From the NCBI GenBank assembly GCA_938041725.1, contig CALISX010000402.1:1-8420 (forward strand): 8,420 bases of DNA, read 5' to 3'. The translations under genes were made by a program, and so were the position numbers. Source of the stretch: an uncultured Lachnoanaerobaculum sp. Its GTDB lineage: Bacteria; Bacillota; Clostridia; Lachnospirales; Lachnospiraceae. Positions 1-5,206 of the stretch are shown here, piece after piece (position 1 is the first letter of the stretch; every line of letters starts with the position of its first letter). The notes below the pieces were generated by a model. It saw only the letters and a list, made by a program, of their open reading frames with translations, ran no database searches and was not told the origin of the DNA.

Positions 1-827
1 AGCATTAGGACCCGGGCATATTTGGAAAAATCCAGCCGGGAATCCAAAAACGCCCAAAGTCTTCCCGTCTCTTTTTCATAAGTCTCTCCCTGCATCCTTC
101 TCCTGGTACGAAGGGGAGAGGAAAATTCCAGTACTTCCCCGGGGCAGTCCGCAAAAACATGGCTCTCCAAAGGATCCTCCAGGTCCTGGAATGGGAAATA
201 ACTTTCCACAATGCCGTCCTCTGTCAATCCCTCCACCTGGGCTTCAAAGGTCTGGTGGTCTGTCTTTACCAAGTAAAAAATCTCCACTCCCCGGCTGGCA
301 CAGGCCGCCAAAGCCTCCTGATCCATGCCGTTTAAAAGAGAAGCCATGGCATACTTTTTTCCGGGATAGTCCCGGTTTAAAATCCGAAGGATATTTCCAA
401 TGGTATTCCCAGTGGTGATCTCATCCTCCACAAACACCACTGACCTGGCCTTTTCCAGGGCATCCTCCAGGTCTTCCTTCACCAGTCTTTGGGTCATGGC
501 ATGGGAATGCTCCTCTAAAAAGTCAATAAAGCTTACCCCCTCCACCGCCTCTCTCGTAGTTTGCAGATACATCCCCTTATTTTTAGCAGCCACCGCTGCT
601 CCAATGGCAGTGGCGGTTTCACAAAATCCAATAAAAAGCACTGGGGAGGGTAGCCCCCCTGCCAAAACCCGATCCCCCAAAGTCTGGAAAAGAGACAGGG
701 CTCTTTTGCCGGAGACAGGAATATGCTTCCCCTGTAGGGGATTTACCACCAGATATCCCCTTTTTTTATTGCCCAGCCGCTTGGCTACCTGTACCAAATC
801 CTGATCTTGTCTATTATTTTTTGTCAT
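1..827 (-). CDS. PRTase_2/TRSP-type phosphoribosyltransferase, partial (C-terminus off the left edge)
   Basis: The frame is open from ATG 827-825 to the window edge, giving 275 residues with no stop. A phosphoribosyltransferase core is visible: a basic start ending in QGKHIP (32-37), GFCETATAIG (67-76), QTTRE (89-93), EEHSHAMTQ (105-113) and the PRPP-binding loop VEDEITTGNT (133-142). These match the Pfam PRTase_2 pattern (HSHA motif, DDEITTGNT). In that family a TRSP domain normally follows. Here the frame stops at ...SKYARVLM, about where TRSP should begin, so the domain is inferred and not seen. PRTase_2/TRSP proteins are known from ter-linked stress modules thought to make a nucleoside-like metabolite; the substrate is unknown. 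The start is supported by AAGGGGAG just upstream and by a 4 bp ATGA overlap with the preceding dehydrogenase, suggesting translational coupling. A purine or pyrimidine salvage enzyme is less likely because of the HSHA motif. Confidence 0.87.
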   Translation of the reverse strand, partial: MTKNNRQDQDLVQVAKRLGNKKRGYLVVNPLQGKHIPVSGKRALSLFQTLGDRVLAGGLPSPVLFIGFCETATAIGAAVAAKNKGMYLQTTREAVEGVSFIDFLEEHSHAMTQRLVKEDLEDALEKARSVVFVEDEITTGNTIGNILRILNRDYPGKKYAMASLLNGMDQEALAACASRGVEIFYLVKTDHQTFEAQVEGLTEDGIVESYFPFQDLEDPLESHVFADCPGEVLEFSSPLRTRRRMQGETYEKETGRLWAFLDSRLDFSKYARVLM

Positions 828-1630
828 TTTTTCTCCCCTTGGGCTTTAAAACAGGTGTTTGCAAATCCTGAAAGCATACCGGCCCAGTTTCTGCCAAACA
901 ACCGCCCTGCCAGATTCAGGCCCTTGGCCAGCCAATCATAATCCGCCATGGGTTTTCCCTTTACCATGGCCAGATAGCCCCTTTTGGCCACAGCCCCTGC
1001 CTTGGCCGGGGGCAGCAGGCGGAACATATTGGATTTTTTCATTCCCGCATGCCTTTCAAAACCTGTGGCCACCGGCCCCACACAAAGAGCCGTCACTGTA
1101 ACATGAAAGGGAGCCATTTCCCGGGACAAAGCCAGCGAAAAGGAAAGCACAAAGGCCTTGGAGGCATAATAGGTAGAAAGACGGGGACCTGGGAAATACG
1201 CTGCCACAGAGGCCACATTCAGGATTTTCCCCTCCCCCCTTTTTTTCATTTCTCCTCCGAAAAGATGACACAAATGTGCCAGGGTCACCATATTCAAGGT
1301 CAGCAGCTGCTTTTGCACCTCCCAGGATGTATCCACAAAGATTCCAAAATGCCCAAAGCCTGCATTGTTGATCAGGGCCTCCACAAAGATTCCCCGTTTT
1401 TGTACCTCTGAAAATAAGAGATCTGCTGCATCCTCTTTGGAAAGATCCTGGACAAAAACCAAACAGGATATACCATAGCGCTTCTTGAAGTGCCTTTGCA
1501 GCTGTACAAGCTTTTCCCTTCCCCTGGCCACCAAAATCAAATTCTTTCCCTCACAGGCGGCAATTTTTGCAAACTCTCTTCCCAGCCCCTCTGAGGCTCC
1601 CGTTATCAATGTATACTTCATACCTTTCAC
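824..1630 (-). CDS. Short-chain dehydrogenase/reductase (classical SDR, DltE/COG0300-like)
   Basis: A 268-residue cytosolic NAD(P)-dependent oxidoreductase of usual classical SDR length. The Rossmann glycine motif is TGASEGLG (10-17), the stabilising motif is NNAG (88-91), and the catalytic residues are Asn113, Ser141, Tyr154 and Lys158 (YYASK). The PGPVxT-like region is VGPVATGF (184-191). The substrate cannot be read from sequence; YASKAFVLSFS resembles the general COG0300 group of acyl or steroid-like reductases. The start is GTG at 1630, because AGGGA lies 6-10 bases ahead of it. The in-frame ATG at 1621 has AAAGG almost touching it and would leave the AGGGA too far away. The stop TGA overlaps the start of the phosphoribosyltransferase (ATGA), so the two form one translational unit and may act in one pathway. 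No free-standing promoter is apparent in the 39 bp between the start and the upstream terminator. Confidence 0.92.
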   Translation of the reverse strand: MKGMKYTLITGASEGLGREFAKIAACEGKNLILVARGREKLVQLQRHFKKRYGISCLVFVQDLSKEDAADLLFSEVQKRGIFVEALINNAGFGHFGIFVDTSWEVQKQLLTLNMVTLAHLCHLFGGEMKKRGEGKILNVASVAAYFPGPRLSTYYASKAFVLSFSLALSREMAPFHVTVTALCVGPVATGFERHAGMKKSNMFRLLPPAKAGAVAKRGYLAMVKGKPMADYDWLAKGLNLAGRLFGRNWAGMLSGFANTCFKAQGEKK

Positions 1631-1648
1631 GGCAGCTTCCCTGCTGCC
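1631..1648 (-). promoter_or_regulatory. Hairpin presenting the dehydrogenase ribosome-binding site in its loop
   Basis: On the minus strand, GGCAGC and GCTGCC form a perfect 6 bp G+C-rich stem around the 6-base loop AGGGAA, and the GTG start follows immediately. The loop is the only good Shine-Dalgarno match for this gene, so the structure could tune translation. The pairing is seen directly; regulation is inferred. Confidence 0.5.
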
Positions 1649-1669
1649 CCTGCCTTTCTCTTCTCACGG

Positions 1670-1701
1670 AAAAAAGGACTATGAAATATCTTTCATAGTC
1701 C
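1670..1701 (-). terminator. Rho-independent terminator of the cell-wall-binding-repeat gene
   Basis: On the minus strand a perfect 11 bp stem (GGACTATGAAA with TTTCATAGTCC) closes a 4-base GATA loop and is followed by six T residues. It lies 20 bp after the TAA of the repeat protein. No comparable T-run follows the stem on the plus strand, so it acts on minus-strand transcription. Confidence 0.92.
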
Positions 1702-1721
1702 CAATCTTTATGTTAGACCCA

Positions 1722-2102
1722 TTATTTTCTGATCCATCTGCCCCATCCATCCAGCTTATAACCGTCCGGTGTGGTGGTGCTGTACCACATTACGCCTCCC
1801 ATATCCAGATAGTACCAGTCCCCATTGTACTGGATCCAGCCTCTGCACATGTAGCCGTTCTTATCAAAGAAATACCATTTTCCACTGTCCTTTAACCAGG
1901 TGTTCCTTACAGTAGTACCATTGTACAGCACATAGTACCATCCGCCCTGGTCATTCTTAAACCAGTCTCCCTTCTCGCCCTTTTGGCTGTCCAGGATGTT
2001 GTCAGCTCTTGCTGTGGTTGCAAAGGCACCACTAAAAGCGCCGCTTAATGATACTGCTGCCAACAAAACAGCCAGGCCTTTTTTGAATGTATGTTTCATC
2101 AT
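1722..2102 (-). CDS. Small secreted protein made of cell-wall/choline-binding-type repeats
   Basis: A 126-residue exported protein. It starts with MMKHTFKK, a hydrophobic stretch (about 9-28) and a likely signal-peptidase site after ATTARA (33). The mature part of about 93 residues is almost entirely aromatic/glycine repeats of the CW_binding type: GDWFKNDQGGWYYVLYNG (45-62), TWLKDSGKWYFFDKNGYM (68-85), GWIQYNGDWYYLDMGGVM (88-105), then GWGRWIRK. Such repeats bind choline or other cell-wall polymers in Firmicutes surface proteins. No catalytic domain is attached, so it may be a wall-associated accessory protein or a detached module; its role is unknown. The start at 2102 is chosen because AGGAGG lies 7 bases upstream. 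A longer frame from 2147 would put non-signal residues before the signal peptide. A strong terminator follows the gene. Confidence 0.88.
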   Translation of the reverse strand: MMKHTFKKGLAVLLAAVSLSGAFSGAFATTARADNILDSQKGEKGDWFKNDQGGWYYVLYNGTTVRNTWLKDSGKWYFFDKNGYMCRGWIQYNGDWYYLDMGGVMWYSTTTPDGYKLDGWGRWIRK

Positions 2103-2109
2103 GTTCCTT

Positions 2110-2115
2110 CCTCCT
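2110..2115 (-). promoter_or_regulatory. Shine-Dalgarno site fixing the start of the repeat protein
   Basis: AGGAGG on the minus strand, 7 bases before ATG 2102. It decides against the upstream in-frame start at 2147, which would place 15 extra residues ahead of the signal peptide. Confidence 0.85.
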
Positions 2116-2168
2116 AAACTCCAGGCAGCAAACTGCCCTTTGCACACCCAATCTCTCTACTGGTTAAA

Positions 2169-2196
2169 AGTATACTATTAAACCGGCATTTTTGCC
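2169..2196 (-). promoter_or_regulatory. Weak candidate promoter for the repeat protein
   Basis: On the minus strand TATACT (2169-2174) is a 5/6 match to a -10 box, about 65 bp before the start codon. The -35 hexamer at 17 bp spacing is only TGGCAA (3/6). A short inverted repeat, GGCA-AAAA-TGCC (2185-2196), sits in the spacer. The stretch 2103-2285 carries no gene and no clear terminator for the upstream transporter. Confidence 0.35.
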
Positions 2197-2209
2197 ATTA
2201 CAAAGTGCT

Positions 2210-2219
2210 GACAATTGTC
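2210..2219. repeat. 10 bp perfect palindrome between transporter and repeat protein
   Basis: GACAATTGTC is self-complementary and lies about 66 bp downstream of the transporter stop and about 110 bp upstream of the repeat-protein start. It could be an operator half-site cluster or chance; there is no T-run to make it a terminator. Confidence 0.25.
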
Positions 2220-2285
2220 TATCGAAAGATTACAGGAACTTAACACAGCCGCCCCCTGAAGCCATTATCACTGGAAAAGTAAAAC

Positions 2286-3527
2286 TTATTTTGCTTCCTG
2301 GGGCTTTTCTTTCAGCAGGCGGTAAATAAAGGTGAAAACAAAACCTCCTGCATTAATGGCTGCGGCAATTAAAAAGGACCGCAGATAGCTTTGATCCGCT
2401 GCATACACATTGCGCATCACCGTGGGACCCAAAACCCCTCCCAAAGACACACCGCAAAACATAATGCCATAATTGACACTGTTGTTCTTGGCGCCGAATT
2501 GATCCGCTGTAAAGCCGGGGAACACAGCTAAAAAGCCTCCAAAGCAAACCCCCACACAGCAGGCTCCAAAGTAAAAGAGGGCAAGGTTTCCTCCTCCCGC
2601 TCCAAACAGAGCCAGCATTCCCACAAAGGACACCACCGATGCAATGGCGAGGGTGCCGATACGGCCAATCCGGTCTGATACAAAACCCGCCAAAAGTCTT
2701 CCGAAGGTATTAAACAGGGCAACCACAGAAATCACCCCCGCCGCATCCCCCACAGAAAGCCCCATCATCTTGGTGCCTATGGTGGCGGTCTGGGATAAAA
2801 ACATCATACCGCTGAATGTGCCGGTAATAAGAAGGGCCAGCATCACATAAAACACCGGAGTGCTCACCATCTGCTTCCACTCCACATCCCCCTCTCCCTG
2901 ATCTCCTCCAACCGCAGCTGGTACATAGCCCTCCGGCAAAAATCCCTCCGGTGCCTTTTCAATAAAAAAGGTGCAAAGAAGAATAATACCCAAACAGCAA
3001 ATACCCAAAGCCTGAAAAGCAGCGGTTACACTATAGGTCTGGATAATCCTGGTCAAAATCGGAGGCAGCACAAAGGAGCTCATACCATAGGTAGCGGTGG
3101 TCAGTCCACCAATCAGTCCCCTTTTGTCCGGAAAAAACTTGACTGCTGTGGCAACGGTGGTGCCATAGCACATTCCCAGCCCCAGCCCAAACAGCAGACT
3201 ATAGGTAAACAGCAGGAATGCAACGCTGGTGGCAAGCCCCGAAAGAAACAATCCGCCGCTAAAAAACAGTCCCCCAAAAAACAATACCTTTTTAGGGCCA
3301 AAGCGGTCATTAAACCATCCTCCGGTAATCATGGGAATGGGCCCCACTGCATTGCAAAGGGTATATACCAAAGCCAGGTCCCCGGCGGTGATCTCCCTTC
3401 CGTTTAATACACTCAATCGTTCCGCCATAGGGCCGGCAAAGATACTCCAGGTATAAATACTGCCCAAAAACAGATTCAAAAAGCAGCAGGCTCCTAAAAT
3501 CAGCCATCTTTTCTTACTCAGAGACAT
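2286..3527 (-). CDS. OFA-family major facilitator (oxalate/formate antiporter-like) transporter
   Basis: A 413-residue inner-membrane carrier with about 12 hydrophobic segments and a central hydrophilic loop (about 191-220), the usual MFS size. The N-terminal segment FLNLFLGSIYTWSIFAGP (16-33), MFS motif A GWFNDRFGPKK (70-80), the second-half repeat GFVSDRIGR (281-289) and NYGIMF (352-357) are typical of the OFA family (OxlT, YhjX-like). The family moves small monocarboxylates or dicarboxylates such as oxalate and formate. Arg277 in NTFGRLLAG fits the TM8 arginine needed in OxlT, but the TM11 lysine of OxlT has no counterpart here (FCGVSLG), so oxalate should not be assumed as substrate. The ATG at 3527 has GGAGG 6 bases upstream. 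A separate candidate promoter lies between this gene and the AI-2E-type gene. No clear terminator follows. Confidence 0.9.
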   Translation of the reverse strand: MSLSKKRWLILGACCFLNLFLGSIYTWSIFAGPMAERLSVLNGREITAGDLALVYTLCNAVGPIPMITGGWFNDRFGPKKVLFFGGLFFSGGLFLSGLATSVAFLLFTYSLLFGLGLGMCYGTTVATAVKFFPDKRGLIGGLTTATYGMSSFVLPPILTRIIQTYSVTAAFQALGICCLGIILLCTFFIEKAPEGFLPEGYVPAAVGGDQGEGDVEWKQMVSTPVFYVMLALLITGTFSGMMFLSQTATIGTKMMGLSVGDAAGVISVVALFNTFGRLLAGFVSDRIGRIGTLAIASVVSFVGMLALFGAGGGNLALFYFGACCVGVCFGGFLAVFPGFTADQFGAKNNSVNYGIMFCGVSLGGVLGPTVMRNVYAADQSYLRSFLIAAAINAGGFVFTFIYRLLKEKPQEAK

Positions 3528-3547
3528 ACATTTCCTCCATCTTTACA

Positions 3548-3565
3548 TACAATGCTGTCATTGTA
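3548..3565. repeat. Inverted repeat overlapping the transporter -10 box (possible operator)
   Basis: A perfect 7 bp inverted repeat, TACAATG-CTGT-CATTGTA, lies 21-38 bp upstream of the OFA transporter start. One arm coincides with the minus-strand -10 hexamer TACAAT. The symmetry is seen directly; binding by a repressor is inferred. Confidence 0.5.
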
Positions 3566-3568
3566 ACA
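3560..3568 (-). promoter_or_regulatory. Extended -10 promoter for the OFA transporter
   Basis: Minus strand TGT-TACAAT is an extended -10 element (TGn plus a 5/6 TATAAT match), about 33 bp before the start codon. The -35 position (TAACCG) is poor, which is tolerated with an extended -10. It implies that the transporter need not depend on the upstream AI-2E-type gene for transcription. Confidence 0.5.
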
Positions 3569-3596
3569 TAAACATAGAGCAGCGGTTATAGCTTTT

Positions 3597-4847
3597 TTAT
3601 TGTCTATTTATTCCTTCTTTGATATATTCTCCGCTTTCCTGATCTATATGATCCAAGTCCACATAACTGGCACTGTCTGAAGACAGATTTTTACGTTTCA
3701 GGAAATATCCGCAAATTCTGCCCACACTGCGGTAAATAATGGCCCAAATGGGGATTCCAATAATCATTCCCACCACACCGAACAGGCCTCCAAAGAGCAA
3801 AATGGAAAACAACACCCAAAAACTGGCCAATCCTGTGGTCTGGCCCAAAATTCTGGGACCGATTAAATTGCCGTCCACCTGCTGCAAAATGATGATCCAA
3901 ATCACAAACTGCAAAGAGGCCAAAGGGGATACCAGCAAAAGGATAATGGCACTGGGAATCGCCCCCACAAAGGGACCGAAAAAGGGAATCACATTGGTGA
4001 CTCCCACAATCACGCTGATGAGCAGGGCATACTGCATGGAGGCCAGACTCATAACAATGTAGTTTAAACAGCCGATAATAGCGGAATCAATGATCTTTCC
4101 CACAATAAACTTGGAAAACATCCCCTTGATAAAGCGGGTTTCCTCAATGATCTCATTGGCCGCCGCCACACTGAACAGGGCGTAGCAGATCTTTTTGGCC
4201 TGGGCGGCCAAAGTGGTTTTCATGTTCAAAATATACATCATCACAATCATGCCAATGATGAAATTCACCACTGTTCCTACGGCACTTAGAAGTCCTGTGG
4301 ACACCCCTCTGATATAGTTGTTCAGGTTTGGCAGCACTGAGGTGGACAAAATATCGTTAATCCGGGAGCTTAAATCCTGGTAATTTCCGATCACTGCGTT
4401 CTCCAGAGCCGGATTGTTGTCCAAAATCCCCTGCAGCCATACCTCCAGTTTCTCCAGTCCTGAGGGCATATATTCCATCATACTGCTGATGCTTACAATC
4501 AGCTGTGGAATGATCATCATAATCAGAGCAAATACAATAATGATCAGCAAAATCAAACAGGAAATGGTGGCCAGGAACTTGGCAAACTTCCCCCCTTTTT
4601 TCCACTTTGGGAAGAATTTTTTAATAGCCTTTCCAAAAAAAGCATATAAGGAATTAAACACCGGTGCCATCAAAAAAGCCAGCATCGCCCCATAGGTAAT
4701 GGGCTGCAAAATCGCGGCAATGCGGCTTACCGCCCCAAAGATCACCTCCAGCCGCTCAAACACCGAGGAAATCACCAGGGATATGGAAATAACAATTACC
4801 GCAGTAATACCCCAGCGGATATAAATACCGTACTTATGATCTTTCAA
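3597..4847 (-). CDS. AI-2E family membrane transporter (AI-2E_transport domain)
   Basis: A 416-residue polytopic membrane protein. Hydrophobic segments fall at about 12-30, 46-68, 89-119, 183-207, 253-283, 285-306, 312-322 and 339-374, with a longer hydrophilic stretch at about 125-180. The family signature is clear in the C-terminal half: GVTNVIPFFGPFVGAIPSA (282-300) and QQVDGNLIGPRILGQTTGL (322-340), followed by a glycine-rich membrane block. Members have been proposed to export autoinducer-2 (TqsA) or act in Na+/H+ antiport; the substrate here is unknown. The start is TTG at 4847: there is no ATG before residue 55, an in-frame stop lies at 4866-4868, and GAGG lies 9-12 bases ahead of the TTG. 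The C-terminal tail after residue 385 is hydrophilic and probably cytosolic. The gene follows a strong terminator, so it is separate from the operon to its right. Confidence 0.92.
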   Translation of the reverse strand: MKDHKYGIYIRWGITAVIVISISLVISSVFERLEVIFGAVSRIAAILQPITYGAMLAFLMAPVFNSLYAFFGKAIKKFFPKWKKGGKFAKFLATISCLILLIIIVFALIMMIIPQLIVSISSMMEYMPSGLEKLEVWLQGILDNNPALENAVIGNYQDLSSRINDILSTSVLPNLNNYIRGVSTGLLSAVGTVVNFIIGMIVMMYILNMKTTLAAQAKKICYALFSVAAANEIIEETRFIKGMFSKFIVGKIIDSAIIGCLNYIVMSLASMQYALLISVIVGVTNVIPFFGPFVGAIPSAIILLLVSPLASLQFVIWIIILQQVDGNLIGPRILGQTTGLASFWVLFSILLFGGLFGVVGMIIGIPIWAIIYRSVGRICGYFLKRKNLSSDSASYVDLDHIDQESGEYIKEGINRQ

Positions 4848-4896
4848 AATCTTTTCCTCAACCTTCTATGATACTAGGGAATATGCTTCTTCCTTT

Positions 4897-4924
4897 AAAA
4901 AGGCCGCCGCTTCCAAACGGCGGC
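4897..4924 (-). terminator. Rho-independent terminator between the UvrA-like operon and the AI-2E-type gene
   Basis: On the minus strand GCCGCCG and CGGCGGC form a perfect 7 bp stem with an 8-base loop, followed by CCTTTTT. It lies about 280 bp after the UvrA-like stop and 50 bp before the AI-2E-type start. It could end the right-hand operon or serve as an attenuator in an AI-2E leader. Confidence 0.85.
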
Positions 4925-5206
4925 AAGCAACCCATTGACAACAGTTTACACAAAAACCTTGTCCTCTACAATGGGGGAGCAAACTATTTTTGTCGCCCCA
5001 GTATTCTCAATGTTCTGTCTTATTCACATCCCAAAGCATACCTGGTTGCCGCATGTCCTTCCTACTTAGAAGGTCACAAATATATGTTGATCCTACTCGC
5101 ACTCTAATGGATTCTTGCCCCAAGTGCAGCCTCCAACCAGGAGAAATCTATACTCTAATTTCTTTGAGGAGTAGTCTGTTTTTTAGTTTCTTGATATCGG
5201 TCAAAC
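4925..5206. other. Gene-free stretch at the composition boundary
   Basis: Six-frame reading shows only short frames. The longest, on the plus strand (4868-5107 and 4990-5232), have no recognisable domain or convincing ribosome site, and one runs through the terminator. The minus strand is broken by stops in all frames. No transposase, integrase, tRNA or long repeat is recognised. Apart from the plus-strand promoter candidate at 4945-4972 nothing could be assigned. It may be decayed remnant DNA or a leader. Confidence 0.5.
4945..4972 (+). promoter_or_regulatory. Candidate sigma-A-type promoter reading toward the UvrA-like gene's 3' end
   Basis: On the plus strand TTTACA (5/6 to the -35 consensus) is separated by 16 bp from TACAAT (5/6 to the -10). 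A perfect TTGACA also occurs at 4935-4940, but too far from this -10. The transcript would be antisense to the end of the UvrA-like gene; no plus-strand gene follows. Confidence 0.4.

Noticed and set aside
600..700. Apparent frameshift in the phosphoribosyltransferase near the GFCETATAIG motif
   Set aside because: It came from a misread run of bases. On re-reading the complementary strand the frame is continuous from the ATG at 827 to base 3.
400..804. Plus-strand open frame of 134 codons
   Set aside because: It is antisense to the phosphoribosyltransferase, whose frame carries clear family motifs; its translation is Ser/Leu-rich with no domain.
1485..1895. Plus-strand open frame spanning the dehydrogenase start and the repeat gene
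   Set aside because: It runs across the minus-strand terminator and two real genes and has no recognisable domain.
3528..3596. Terminator after the AI-2E-type gene
   Set aside because: The T-run beside the stop codon is on the plus strand, and no stable stem with a minus-strand T-run could be drawn.
4861..4930. T-box or other riboswitch leader for the AI-2E-type gene
   Set aside because: There is a terminator hairpin, but no T-box bulge sequence or other riboswitch signature was found upstream of it.
5101..5159. Direct repeat ACTCTAAT (5101-5108 and 5152-5159) as a possible attachment or target duplication
   Set aside because: Eight bases, 51 bp apart, in A+T-rich DNA is expected by chance, and no integrase or transposase is nearby.
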